From positions 56,283,196-56,347,195 of the forward strand of contig NC_088708.1 in the NCBI RefSeq assembly GCF_963576615.1: a stretch of DNA of 64,000 bases, in the 5' to 3' direction. Under the pieces are notes generated by a model that worked only from the letters and a program-made list of their open reading frames with translations, did no database searches and had not been told where the DNA came from. This document shows positions 1-12,600 of this stretch, piece after piece (the stretch's first letter is position 1; every line of letters begins with the position of its first letter). The translations under genes and the position numbers were made by a program. The DNA is from Watersipora subatra. Taxonomy: Eukaryota > Bryozoa > Gymnolaemata > Cheilostomatida > Watersiporidae.

Positions 1-138
1 TCTTTGTCTTTCCTTTCAGTCAACTTGTCACCTTCAATACGTCTTTCTTTTATATTCATGTTTGTAATTGTCTATTGTACTAGCCTGTCCTTCTTTGGCT
101 ACAGTCTTATGCAAGCATCTGCAAATGTTGGTTTAAAC

Positions 139-1080
139 CAGCGGTGCTCAACCTTTTTAGACATGTGATCTACTTTTATATTTGCCTGCCTTCAAAGATC
201 GACTAGTCTAGCGAAGCCCCGAAACAAAAAATTAAAAACAAACTTGAGCCTGTAGTGGTGAGCCTATCACCTTTATTAAGTTCCACATATATGCTTATAT
301 AATGCAGTGATCCAGTAAGTAACATAATTTTAAAGGAAAAACATTCATTCTCTACCTTAGTGAGAAACCTGGCACTGGGAGGATGCAGCTAGTTTCTTAT
401 AGTCAGGGTAGTAGCAGGTTGTTGCAAGCCTCATACACGCCAGTAGGTGGTCATCTGTCATGGTGGATCTGTATTTTGATTTTATTATCTTCATGTAAGA
501 AAATGCAGATTCACACAGGTAGGTTGATCCAAAGCAGGCTGATAAATTAAAAGCACATCTTCTTATGTTTGGATACTTCTCCTCTAACAACAATCCCCAC
601 AATTTTTTGTCGTTTCAGATTTGTCTTAACACTCATTTATGGGTTTATGTTTTTATTCAAAAAGAAAAAACGAGATCGACTGCTAGCAGAAAGCTGCATA
701 ACATTTTAACAAAAGTTATTTTGGGTGCATGAAGAACTATACACGGTTTTGTATCGAGTGCGGACCTATCGGCTTTTTCTGCGGTCCTGTGCTGGGAACT
801 TATGAATGGCGTTCACGTGTATTTTTGTTGGTCTTGAAATACACAATCAAACACGACTATACATAAACAACGATAATAGGTAAATAATGTTATTATTAAA
901 ACTACTTTTTTAGTGCAGTAGTTTAGTAAAGTGCTGTGCAGCAATAGTAGTTGCTGCTAGTTAGTGAATAATTATTATTTTATGTTGTAATTATATGTTA
1001 TCCTAAAATCATCCCGCGATCGACTGCCAAGCACTTGAAGATCGACTGGTAGATCGCGATCGACTGGTTGGGCACCCCTG
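139..1080 (-). mobile_element. hAT-family DNA transposon relic with 8-bp target duplication
   Basis: Both ends are seen directly: the left terminus reads CAGCGGTGCTCAACC and the inverted right terminus reads CAGGGGTGCCCAACC. The element is flanked on both sides by the identical octamer GTTTAAAC (131-138 and 1081-1088), the 8-bp target duplication typical of hAT elements. On the minus strand, 357-602 encodes about 80 residues resembling the C-terminal hAT dimerisation region, including FGSTYLCESAFSYMK and a TDDHLLACMR segment, of the kind found in ZBED/GTF2IRD2-like transposase relatives. At 942 bp it is far too short for a full transposase gene, so it is an internally deleted or 5'-decayed copy. 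It lies upstream of the first visible NASP exon, probably in an intron. Confidence 0.85.
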
Positions 1081-1598
1081 GTTTAAACTGTCTTTATAAT
1101 CTAGCTAACCACAAAATCAAAATATCTGTTTCGAGTGCAATACATTCTATTGCACTAATTCCTAATATATGCCTAATTCTATTTCATTGTAACTGTCCCT
1201 ACTATTACAGATAATATAACACGCTATTGGTAACATTAGTAAATTACTTAGTAATTGTATTGGGTAAATTGAGTTGTTACAACCTGTATTTAATTTAGCG
1301 ACATCAACCAATTTAACCATTATCAATTTAACATTAATTAATCATTAACCACAATCAATCAATCATTAAGACATTAATCAATTTAACCACATCCAAGGAG
1401 AGGCCTGATTTATATACTTTGCTAAGCATTTTGCTTCATTTTTATGTTACGAAAGCTGGTTTGAACCTTTGTAGGAATAAGCATTGCCTATTTAGGTAAA
1501 TAATTACATGTTCCATGTTGTCGTGAACTACATGTATGTGTTAACATAAAACCTGCTCGTTCAGACCTTTATTGCCGGGACTAGCTGGCATGTTAAAG

Positions 1599-1738
1599 TG
1601 AGCTACAATTGTTGCCTCATAGTTCTATAGTTCATTGTTGTGTTTGTCTCTGGTTAAACATGAAGTGAGCTACAATTGAGAGTTGTTGCCTCATAGTTCT
1701 ATAGCTCATTGTTGTGTTTGTCTCTGGTTAAACATGAA
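1599..1738. repeat. Tandem duplication, 66-bp unit, two copies
   Basis: A unit beginning GTGAGCTACAATTG and ending with TGGTTAAACATGAA occurs at 1599 and again at 1665. The second copy has a few extra bases (GAGAGTTG) after its start. Confidence 0.8.
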
Positions 1739-1990
1739 CTTGCACAAAATTTTAGTATATTTTATCAGAAAGTATCGCTATTTTTCTATCATTTGCATTA
1801 ATTCTCGATATGACAAATCGCTGATGTGTTTTTTATACATTTTTCTTCTGAGTGTTTTAACCACGATCAAGTTTTGTCGATTTTAGTCTTGAAACATCCA
1901 GGCAATCAGATCACCTCAAACATCACAAACAATCGCACATGATGGAAAAATACCGATACTTTCTGATAAAATCTATGAAAGACTTAGTGT
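1734..1990. repeat. Foldback (palindromic) interspersed repeat, copy 1
   Basis: The left end (TGAACTTGCACAAAATTTTA, then ATCAGAAAGTATCG) reappears inverted at the right end (CGATACTTTCTGAT near 1957-1970). Inner arms share GATCAAGTTTTGTCGATTTT and CAGATCACCTCAAAC. The same arms occur inside a MITE at about 23660-23890 and on both sides of a LINE fragment at 50757-52055, so this is a dispersed family, probably a non-autonomous foldback or MITE element. Confidence 0.7.
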
Positions 1991-2041
1991 CTTTCACAAA
2001 CTGTTTCCAGGTTTGCTTCATCTGGTTTGTTGTAAATACAG

Positions 2042-5000
2042 AAGAGAAAGAAGGTGGTGACGTGTCAGCGAACTCAGAGGTGGTCGACTCTGCTGAGAAT
2101 TCTGTGGAGGAAACGGCCAGCGATGGTGCTGAGATGGAAAGCGCTGATGATGCAGAGCAGGCAGCCGGCTCATCACAGGTATGTCTTATTTTAGTACTGC
2201 AGCTGATATGTTTTAAAGCAGACTGGGGCTCTGGCACATCAATTGCCATATTCTCAGTCTCCGTTATTTTCAGCTAGTGCCAAACGCGTTATCTCAGTGT
2301 TTGGTGCAGCTATTTTGGAAGATGAAATGTTGTAAGAACAAGCTGTGATCTTAGCTCACCAACGAGCACCTACATGACATTTTGTTGAGTACTTCCTCAA
2401 TTAATCCTGATGTTGTTTCCATCTTGAAGAAAAATGTTTTCAATTGATTTTAGTAAATTGTTTTTTCCTGGAAATCTTTTTTCTGGTTTAGTGCTCTTTG
2501 ACTCCCTGAAATGGCCCAAAAATGTTTGCCAACCTTTGGGATGAGGTCTTCAACACAAGCGGGATATCACTAGCAACAGTTGCAATTCTTAACGGTTACC
2601 AGCTCCATTCAGAGCTGCTGAAGAGCTCATTGAACACTAGCATTTTAGCAAGTACATTCTAAGTGTATTCTCCTTTCTATAAAACACAGCTTTATCATGC
2701 AATGATACATGACAGGAGGAGACAGATGCAGATGATATTCCTAATTTACAACTTGCATGGGAAGTCCTGGAGTTGGCTAAAACCATCTATCTTCGACAGA
2801 GTGAGGAGAGCTCTGACAATTCACGAAAGGTGTGCGCAATTGCTTTCATCGACAATATGATAGCTAAAACTATAGCCATAACGGCGCTACAGCACTTTTG
2901 GCATTCCCCATTCCCCATACTATTGCTTTTGAGTGAGCATGAGTTGAATAATGATAATAAAGTGTATAGTTTGTTGCTATTACATCTCCTTCAAGGTTTT
3001 CCAGCTGCTCGTAAGCAAGTTTTAAAGGGAATTTGGCTTCATCGTACTAACACTTTACCTCAAGAAGTTTTGAAATCATGCTGTTATTGTTTGGTTACAT
3101 ACGAGATTGAGATAAGATGGGGCAGATAAGGGAGATAAGAAGAGATATGAAGAGAGGGAGATAAGATGGGGCCTGTCGACAGAATGTCTCATTTGCATAG
3201 CATGCGTTGTTAGCCGTAGTATGGTCATGTGTAAAAAACGTAGTTGGTTCCTAATGAACACTTTATTCAATGAACAATTTATTCCCAATTCTATTTTATT
3301 GATTTCGTTATTGAAGCTGATTTTATTTGAGACTTCTCTGACAAAAGTGGGCTTCACGCACAGTTAATTTATATGGACAAAGGGTTTTCATGTGACAAAT
3401 AATGTTTATTGGAATTGCTCAAAAACTACTAAATCTATTCAAATCGCAATTATCATTTTGTAGCTTAATTTACTAAAACTCGTAGACACAAATTCTTGTT
3501 GTCTTAGATTGATTTTTGTAACATTTAGTGTTTTTTTCTTGAATAAATATTTAACAAGGCAAATTGTTGGTAATCCATAATTGATAAGTAATCCATTCTT
3601 CAATAACCAAAACGAAAATCTAGCAAGGATGTCATTGGCTTCTCTTGATCTAGGCGATTCTTATTCGATGATCTGTTTGCAAAAGCGAGGGTATATTTGT
3701 TAGCATAGTAGTTGCATGCAGCCGTTCCAGCTGCCTACACTAGGCATCACCTGTCTATCTTGTCAGTAGCCTTTGTAGCCATGATTTTCTAGCTTCATCA
3801 TTCTCGCGATGACAATTTCTCCTAGTCCAATGTACAGGTCTTGCAGCAGTCCTGGCTGCACCAGGATGCCTCTCTGGGTGGTGCCTCATCCTATTCAATC
3901 TGATTATAATTGCAGGTGAGATTAAGCGAAGTCTACAGAGCTTTGGGTGAAGTTAGTCTCGAGACAGGAGTGTATGAGCAAGCCACACAGGATATTGCAT
4001 CTTGTCTCGAGTGGCAGTCTATGTGCATGGCAGCGGATGACAGACGTATAGCGGAGACTCACTATCAGCTGGGCAACGCCCATTCACTTTTTAGAGACTA
4101 CACCAAGGCTATAGAGCATTTACGCAAATCAGTGTCGGTAAGTGTCCTCACCTACTTGCTAAGTATCCGTACTAAGCGTAACTTACATGTGGTCATCACA
4201 GTTTCTGGGCACTCCCGAGTCTGATTTTCTACCGGTTTGCTGTGGTACGCTAGTGTGCTGTGAGAGTTTGCCAAATGCGCCATGGTAAATTATCAATAAA
4301 TGCTCTTCTGAACTTCATCAATATTATTATTGGTCATTATCTGCCCAACGGTTCGCTTTATCTATCAAAAGTACAGAGGGTAAACATTTGCGCAATCTGA
4401 GGTTGTGGAAGGTAGCTGATGTGCTCAGTTGGTTGGAGCATCACTCCGCTTATTTGAAGGTCAGGAGTTCATCTGTGTACACAGCAGTCTTTTTCTCCTG
4501 ATTGATGCAATTATTCTGTGACTTCAGAAGGTGATCAATTAGTTGAGTTGGTTAGACAGCGTCGGTCTAATAAGCCCAATATAGTTCGAGTCCCATATTG
4601 GCCAACATTTTAGTGAACTTATTAATTACATGTGCAGAATTTTGTGATTACGCAAAAGTTGGCATATTTAAAACAACTGCTATTGTAATACAAAACTAAA
4701 AAGGTTTTGACATCCATACTGTACTTTATCAATTCTGACAATTTAGCACCGATTCAAAAGTTATCTTTTATAAGCGACGAATTTGTGAGTCTTAGACGAA
4801 TCTCATATGAAGCTGATTCCAGATAAGAAGGATTACAATGGAAATTGTTTTGCTCCGCTCCCGTCGAGCGGAGCAAAACGTAAAAATAGAATAGAACATT
4901 TATGTAGAAAAAATAGGATAAAACCGTTAACATACCTTTAAACTGCAACTGAGGTTGCAAAAAGTCATACTGTAATGGCTTGATCTGGCTAATGTTGAAC

Positions 5001-8000
5001 TTCTGTAGGAGAGGCCATGGTAACTGAATTTCGGCATCCATATAACTTATCTATTTATAGTCTAATTAACTGAAAACATGAACGAACCAGCAATGAAACT
5101 GAATTTACTTTAGAAAAAAAAAACTGACTGATACAAAAATACAAATAAAACTGACTTAGTGCACAAATAACTTGTTTAGTTGCTGTTGTTGCCTAAGTTC
5201 TTAAGTTCTGCTAAAGTTTACCGCAGAGACTGGTCTCTGGTTAAACGTTTCTATCTTATTTTTCCTACATAGATTTTTGGGCTAAATCCGTTATGATTAC
5301 CAATGGAGTGACTGGCATAATATCGCAGCCAACCCGCATAGACGGAAGAGAACAACTCCCTTTCAGTGCAGCTGATGCTTCAGGTGTAGTGCGTAGTGTG
5401 ACAAGCTGTTGTTTTTGCTCGCTCCGCTCGATGTGGGACAACTCCGCAAAAACAGCAGTTTGTCAAGGCCGGCTATTGATGCTTCTACAACATAAATATT
5501 CGGTTTTGGGAGTGTTTACATTATAGAGCCTTTGCGTTATACGAACAGCACAGGACATGTAAATAGCCTAATCCGTTTTAAGATCTTTCCAAACTCACCC
5601 ATTTGTTCCTTCAGAAAAGGGAAAAATACTAGCCATAACTTTTTGATTTAATGGATGCACGGTAACTGAGATTATCGGTTTGTAGTAGAGATGCCCCGAT
5701 TTTTAATTCGCCAGCCGATTCAGATACCAATCCGGTATACCAATTCTTATTAAAAAATAATCCGATTCAGATCTTTTGTGTTGCATAGATAATTGTTCAT
5801 TTTATTATGCAAATATAAGTATAATGCAACGAAAATATAAATATTAATGTATTTGTTTGTATTAATGGAGAAAAAATAATTCACATACTGATATATCGTG
5901 CGTGTCGTAACAAAACAGTCCATGTATCTTGTAATTTGTAAATAAAGGTATTTACTGTTAGTGGTACAGCTCTCTCTGTGATAAGTACGTCTCTCTTCTT
6001 TTGCTGAACAAACTGCTGCGCCTGTACAAGTTCGGAGCAAATCAATGTTTCTTTTAATTACGGTTGGTGATTTAATTATCTCAGTAATAAGTCTCTTCTA
6101 TCACTATCAATGTAGCCAGTCGTACTGAAGAGGGACTCATGTGCCACAGATGATGGAGGACAGGCTAAATACCGATAAGTCACTGGGTTCACCGTATTTT
6201 GTACGATACAAACGATACATTGTATCGTCAGGATCAAGAGTGATAGATAACTTTATGCATCAACTGTTTAAACCATAACTGTCACATACAACTTTTATCG
6301 TATTTACTAGGCAAATCAGACACGCTGATTCCGATTTTGTACTCAAAATAAAGATCGGACCACTAACTTTCATAGTATTGAGGGCTTTTTTACAGCATTT
6401 CAATATCGGTCTCGAAAACAACACGATCGGCACAACAAGCTCTGTCCATAAATTTGTGACGCAGCCTAGCTTGTTAGGAACGGAAGTTAGGGATGTTTAG
6501 TCCAATTTCGAATGATAGAGATGGGTGTCTTAAAATCTATTATCTAAATTCAGCCTTAAAAATAATCTGTCTTTTCTGGAAAGTAGATAAGCTATTTAAC
6601 ATTGCATATTTGAAAAAGCGTGATAACAACGCTAGCTTGTGATAAAATTGCGCTCTTTTTAGCTCATTTTTCTCGGCGTTCATCCTATTAAACATCATGT
6701 AACAAGCTACGAGCAATTTTAAATAATTTATCTACCTTTCATAAAAGACTGAGATTATTTTACAGGCTGAATTTAGATAATAATGGGCTTTTAATGGTTT
6801 TATTGAATGCGTGAAGTATATTTGTGAAAATATTTCGACGAATAAGGTTGCATGAAAGTGTAAACAGAAACCATCTCTCGTAACTACGTCACATTTGAGC
6901 CGTTTTGGAAAGCGAATCCAAACTACAGTGGTCTCGTGTGGCTGCGATTACCTGTTCATTTTTGAGCTTTTAAGAGCTTGTAATCACATTTCCACATATT
7001 TGGCACCTACAACACAACAGATTTAGACATGGTGAATCTTTTCATATCAAACAACTGTAATGTGAATTTTATTGCAAGCCAACCTTCAACAGACATATCT
7101 GCACCGATTCCGATACCAAAATCGGGGCAACTCTAGTTTGTAGCGAAAATTTTTTGCTCGGTTTATGGTCTATCATTACCCAATTTTAGTAATTAGCATT
7201 TAGTAATTTTACGTTAATTTATGGTAGCGCACTCTTTTAATGTCAATTTAAATGGATTTTTTTATTGAAGAAGAAAAAGAAAGATATTGTATACGTCTAA
7301 ATAAAGTAAAACAAAAATCTTTCTCTACCATAATAAGGGCGGTGTTCATCTGTCGCCAAGGTTCGCGGTAAGGATAAAAGGTAGTAAGACATTCGAAACT
7401 CATACCATTCAGCTTGGTAGACCGACACTCTAACGTCTGCACCATATAATCGCCTTCAAGTTCTTCTGAATACTTGTGCAGCCACATGTTCTCTGCGCTT
7501 TATCGACAAACTTGACAATCTCTCACATTACACTAGATGGTCAGGGTACTCGTATGTACATGTATTGTAGAGATAATCTTATACGACATTCTCATAAGTT
7601 CAGCGAGAGAGAAAATGATACTCTTGAGGCTAACTAATGGTACTCTCGCTTTTCAAATCAAGTTTGAGAATTTGCACCGGTTTGATGTTTTACGTTATAT
7701 TGAATTTCTTACATGATACGAAGCAAAAATTTTACATAAAATTATGTGGAATGGAATTATGGGATTTATGTTATAAGCGCCTACTGTAATTTTATTCTTT
7801 TGGGTTACCAGATGTTACCTGTTCCTTTGGTTGTGGACAACAGTATATTATAACAGGAAGAGCTATAGTGTGCACCACTGAGCCTTTTTGTATAGCCTGA
7901 GTCTGATCGTGTACCTGTTTTTGGTATGCTTTCTGGAATGCCTGTTTATGAGCATTCAGAAAAAAAATTTTCTTATTGCACCAAATGTTTCTTACGGCAC

Positions 8001-9241
8001 ACGTGATTGGATGGTTATACATAGCAAGAAATCTGTATATTCACCTATGAAATTACGCTTGTTATTTATATTGTTTCTTTTGCATTATACATAGACAAAT
8101 TTGCAAATAAATAGTATTTGCATTGCATATAAACCAAAGATTTTCATGAACGTGTGCAATCCTTCACAGTAACCTTATAGAAGGCCAAGTGTGTGCTTGG
8201 CTCTAGCATTCAGATAACTTGAAAGCATTATAAAATCATATTGTGTGTAATGCCGATGTCATCAACAACAACTGCTACAATCAATGATGCAAGGCATCAG
8301 TCTTAATAATCAAGTTTTCACACAAAATGTTTTGTGTTCAACTACATTCTATTGGAAAATCTATTGGCTATTTGTGCGCATGCAATTGAACCTGCAATAG
8401 GATTGTTAACGTACCTGTAATGAAATGCACAAAAAGTTTGTGATTTTCATGTTTGAAATATTGCGATTTATTCAAAACTGTTGATCCAGGCAAGGCTTCG
8501 CTGACTGAGAATTGTTTTTATTAAATATGTGCTTGTTATTCCAGTTATCAGTTTGCAAATCTGCGTTTATTGTCCTCTTCGTTGAAATAGTGCAGAACTT
8601 CAAAATCATTTTCTTTTTAGGTTCTTGAGGCTCGTATAGCAAACATAGAGGCATCTGATGAGATAACAGAGAAAGAAAATCTGGAGAAGGAGCGGAATGA
8701 GATCCAGGCCCTTCTTCCAGACATTGTTGCAAAAGTTTGTTTCTTGACATATTTTCACTTGTTCACACTTTTCAGTTGCATGCAGTTCGTGATTGATGTT
8801 CAGGTTCAACTATTTGTACCATTTTACCAGCAATTCTTTCAGAAAAAGTTATTCTTTTGCAGTTGATAAATATCAAACACTTGTGGTCTTTCTAAATGTC
8901 GTCACAACTTGGTTTGTGAGTTGCTGTTCTTTTCTTCCCAGATTGAAGATGTGGAAGACGAATCTCGTAATGCCCTGAAGGCTGAGACAGAGGTGAAGGC
9001 CATGCTTACAAGCCAGAGTGGTATTACTACCACCACAGGATTTGGAGACAGCTCAGGAAGCACTCAAACAGCTAATGTTATCGCGACAAAGGCCAATGAC
9101 ATTTCAAATTTAGTGCGCAAGCGCAAAACTGACGAGAAAGACGACCAGGGTGTGAAGAAGGTGAAACAGGAAATGGCTCATGGAGACAGTGTGAACAAAG
9201 AGAACGGCACAGTTGAGTTAGCATCAACTGATGGCAAATAA
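2042..9241 (+). CDS. NASP: NASP-like histone chaperone (SHNi-TPR family), 3' part of gene
   Basis: NASP binds histone H3/H3-H4 and maintains the soluble histone pool in nucleus and cytosol. Exons seen: 2042(?)-2178, 2716-2829, 3916-4137, 8621-8734 and 8942-9241 (stop). All have AG/GT borders, and every junction is phase 0 apart from the uncertain first acceptor. Together they encode about 294 residues. The first exon is an acidic stretch (DSAENSVEETASDGAEMES) like the acidic insert in NASP TPR2. Next comes DDIPNLQLAWEVLELAKTIY, matching the family's 'NLELAWDMLDLAK' TPR. Then come TPRs containing ALGEVSLETGVYEQA and AETHYQLGNAHSLF, a helix with ITEKENLEKERNEIQALLPD, and a tail with VRKRKTDEKDD..KKVKQE, a probable nuclear localisation signal. 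The N-terminal TPR exon(s) are missing and must lie before base 1. Family assignment is strong; the first acceptor at 2041 is the weakest boundary. Confidence 0.9.
3110..3172. repeat. Purine-rich GAGATAAGA repeat tract
   Basis: Imperfect reiteration of GGGAGATAAGA/GATAAGATGGGGC in a NASP intron. It is a short low-complexity tract with no other feature. Confidence 0.6.
4411..4604 (+). repeat. Two tRNA-like units in tandem (SINE head or tRNA pseudogenes)
   Basis: The second unit (4530-4604, 75 nt) resembles a tRNA-Ile(AAU): D-arm-like AGTTGAGTTGGTTAGA, anticodon-like CTAATAA and B-box-like GTTCGAGTCCC, ending in TTGGCCA. The first unit has TGCTCAGTTGGTTGGAGCA. The acceptor and T stems do not pair properly, so I read them as decayed tRNA-derived sequence rather than a working tRNA gene. 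They lie in the last large NASP intron (4138-8620). Confidence 0.45.
4847..4879. repeat. Perfect 14-bp hairpin
   Basis: GTTTTGCTCCGCTC, loop CCGTC, then GAGCGGAGCAAAAC: a GC-richer perfect inverted repeat in an AT-rich intron, perhaps part of a decayed MITE. Confidence 0.8.
5399..5466. repeat. Imperfect 19-bp inverted repeat
   Basis: GACAAGCTGTTGTTTTTGC pairs with the inverted GCAAAAACAGCAGTTTGTC (17 of 19 positions). The spacer contains GCTCCGCTCGA, echoing the hairpin at 4847. No coding signal is seen. Confidence 0.6.
5686..7135 (-). mobile_element. hAT-family transposon relic (second, distinct) with 8-bp target duplication
   Basis: The termini are inverted repeats: TAGAGATGCCCCGAT on the left and, inverted, TAGAGTTGCCCCGAT on the right. 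The flanks carry the identical octamer GTTTGTAG (5678-5685 and 7136-7143), a hAT-type target duplication. On the minus strand near 6085-6185 there is a degraded hAT C-terminal motif (YRYLACPPSSVAHESLFST, followed by SDRRDLLL), then a stop. The remaining 1.45 kb has no intact transposase, so the element is dead. Its termini differ from the hAT relic at 139-1080, so it belongs to a separate family. It sits in the last large NASP intron. Confidence 0.85.
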
Positions 9242-9354
9242 CTTTACACTTCAATCTAGTCAAGTCTCATGTCTTCCTTCTTGTATATAGATTTCCTCTG
9301 TTGACTATTCCTTGTACATTTAACACTGCACTTGTATCTTTCTAATTTGTTGTT

Positions 9355-9360
9355 AATAAA
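9355..9360 (+). terminator. Poly(A) signal of NASP
   Basis: AATAAA lies 114 bp after the NASP stop codon. Only about 420 bp separate the NASP and UBAP1 stop codons, so the two convergent 3' UTRs are close or overlap. Confidence 0.7.
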
Positions 9361-9659
9361 AAATCTCCCTTGTTATTCATACAGTCAGGAAAAACAACCG
9401 AAGTTGACAGTAAAAGCTCAGAATGTAACATAAACAGTAGTTAAATGATAGGTGCAAGCAAACATTCAGTTAGCAAAGCAAAATGTGAGTGCATCAGCTG
9501 GTCTTGCGCGACAGCGCCAACAACATCCATTAGTTATAGTTAGAGTGTAATAAGCTGTCTGCATTGTCATGCGAACAGGTAGTCTTGGCCCGCACCATTT
9601 TATAAAGAGTACAAATTTCTCATAGCTCTCCTCCTAGTCTCAATAACTAATTTTGAAGT

Positions 9660-12600
9660 CTACGATACTAAAGCGTCGAGAGCCTTCTGCATATCCATAT
9701 CATTGCTAATCAAAGCTTCCTTCACCTGGTCTTCTCCAAATCCAAACTCTGACAACTGCTGATATCCTTTAGCAAACATCCCTGCCTGCCAACATAGAAG
9801 AACACTGACAACACGTGACAAGTCACTGGCTGATTGCAAGAATATGAGTGCTGTTGGTAGCTACACGTAACTAAAGGGTTAAACTACAATACAAGGAATT
9901 CTATTATAACCGCAAGAATCTTTATAGACAGACTATTTAGGGTGGATGACATGCCGATGATAATGAAACGAGTGTTTTACTAACAAACTAAACGAAAAAG
10001 ACTGCATTTAATGTAGAATATTGTGTAGTTTGGTTTATTAGTTTCCAATTATTGCAAGTAGATATGATTATACAACACCATGAAATGGTGTGCCTGATCA
10101 AAGTGAGATGACATCTGATGAGCTTGAGAGGTCTGATCAGATCATAAGAGATATCTCATTTTATGGCTGAAATTGGTGAAAACCAGGCCTCGTCATACAC
10201 TCAATAAAGCTATGTGCATATAGTATATGTAAAGTGACTGCACCGACTAAAAACTATGTTGTACTCACTTTGCCAAGGTCATGACCGCACATGAAAATAG
10301 CCTGTTGTGCACTCTGCCATTTAACATCATGAGTAACCAGTTGCTGCACGGCACACAGGTGTTCCGCCAACTATATAAGAAAAAGTGTACATTGCTTAAA
10401 CGCAGTGTATCGCAGCTGTTCCAGAGTCATGGATGGTCTGGCGTACTTCAGATACACAGCATTGACATCGACTATCACTACGGCAATAACTCAAGTTTGG
10501 CATTTTGAAAAAAGGTTATTTTTTGAACTAATAATAGTGTCACTGACTAGATCTACTAGCGGCCAATCATTAAACGGTGATCTTTTTCAAGGGTTTGATG
10601 AGGTGATCATATTTTGCCAAATGTGATACCAGAATGAGACGCTGTAGGTTCACTTATAACAATAAATTTTTCTTCATTGACGATTCTTCCCGTCTCATCC
10701 CTAAATAGTGCAGGCTTTGAACATTAACTCCCCATGCTTGCCGGAATTCAACCTATCACATGAGATTACGCATATGGGAAAACAGCAAATATACTAGAGC
10801 ACTATAAATGTCATTAAAAATGCTGCAAAGCCGATTGAAAAAGACAGAAATTTATATTCTTGTCTTAGAAAGCCTTAAAATTTAAACTTCCTACAAAAAT
10901 AACTAGTTGAACATATCCGTCTTCTCCAGACCAAAGCTCCTTTTGGTCAGAAACCCATGTTTTATTCATTTCTGATGAGATATTATTTTTTATGCCTGTA
11001 ATTTTTTTTCCGTGTAAGATGACAAAATGAATAAACTAACATTCCCTAATCATATCTCGATTTCACAAAAAAATAACTTACTTAGTAAGAAGCTGTGCAT
11101 GAACATGGCTAGCTAGCATATCACATAACTAGTGTATTCTACAGAATAGAACAATGACTCATTACATCTGTTTCTACAATGGCTTTTTCAAAAAAAGACT
11201 AAGTTACAAACTAACTTGTTTTGTATCAGAGCCGAGATGTTGTATTGCTGCAACGATTTGAGGCTTCTCGAAGCCCATGGCAAGCAGCGACTCAACAACC
11301 TGACCATCAGCCTGCAGAAAACAACAAAAAGTGAACAAACATTTTTAAACATCGTCAATGTGGAGTGGAACTGTTGGAGTTGTCTTACTAAAACAAGAGA
11401 TGACAGAGCTTGAGTGTTACAAAACTTACAAAGAATGACTTAAGTTGTTTTCAAAAGGTGTTGAACACAAAATAAGCACCACTTTTTACCCTACACTGAT
11501 GAATGCAAAATGTAGACAATTTCTATCTGATAAATATCTTCTATAAATAAAAAGAACAATAACTAATTTTTTTAAATACAGTCAACTCGCGGCATGTTAT
11601 TGATATGCAATATTAACAATAATAGAATACACTACATTTTAAAAACTGATGTTTTTTATAGATCAGGATTACACAATTTGAAATAAATCGTCAAGTGTTT
11701 TCTTCATAAACTCAATAAGTTTTGACTTACTGCACTACATATTTTATTTCAGTAAAGCGATGAAATCACTAAATAGTTCCAAGCAACTTCCTAAAGGTTG
11801 ATGCAAGCAAGAGAAGACAATCAAAGTGGTATCTCCATCCGCAATAATTATCTTCAACTCAGCTTTGAACTACCATGCATAAAGTTCTATAACATTGACA
11901 GACCTCACATTATCAGCGGAGCTCACGCACGGCACAGCCGACTAGACAAGGTAGTGAAACGAGCAAAAGCCTAAAAAAATAAAATTTTTGTTTGCAGCGC
12001 AAAGCTGGATTTCAAAGATGCAATTATAATCCATGATTTGTTACTTTTTGATGATCTAATAAAACTATTACACTCAGTTATATAGTATGTACTTCCTACT
12101 ATCCTAGTGACAGTTGACAACCTATGAGATTCATACAAGAAAACACGCAGCCTATTATTTCAAAGTTCTTCATTAGAATAAAGGCCCAGAGAAGCTAAAA
12201 CATTATTGGTTTTTTAATAAAAATGTTTTACTTACTGAAGAATGAGCAGCCTTTTGGGTGTTGGGTTGTTTTTTGCCTTTGTTAGGTGATACATGGCCAG
12301 AAGAATTCTTCTGTTTCACCTGCTTAGCAGGTGGAACCTTCTTCAGATCATTAGACTGCTTCATGGGATCTTTTGACTGATTGATTAAACTAGAAGGGTT
12401 TGAGGAGGGTGGATATGAGCTGGGAGGTTCCGCAATTATAGGAGTAGCGGGAGGAGAGCGCAACTCAAGAGAGGGCCATTCAATATCTTTTACCTCCTTC
12501 TCCTCCCTGCCATTAGACTTTGTATTTTCAGTGGCAGGGGCAGCTGCTGTATAAGAGAATCCCTTGGGGGCACCTGGCGGACGATTTACTGCCCCACCTA

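Larger units (their letters stand above)
1089..2041. other. Probable NASP intron, no gene seen
   Basis: No coding exon is recognisable here. The N-terminal TPR exon expected for NASP is absent, so it must lie before the window. The stretch holds simple AATC/TTAA-rich sequence (about 1310-1400), a 66-bp tandem duplication and a foldback repeat, listed separately. Confidence 0.5.

Noticed and set aside
1923-2277. Overlapping open frames on both strands around the first visible NASP exon
   Set aside because: Only the plus-strand acidic segment from about 2042 to 2178 fits the NASP reading; the rest is foldback repeat and intron.
4530-4604. Functional tRNA-Ile gene
   Set aside because: The T arm and acceptor stem do not pair, and a second decayed tRNA-like unit lies beside it, so a SINE head or pseudogene is more likely.
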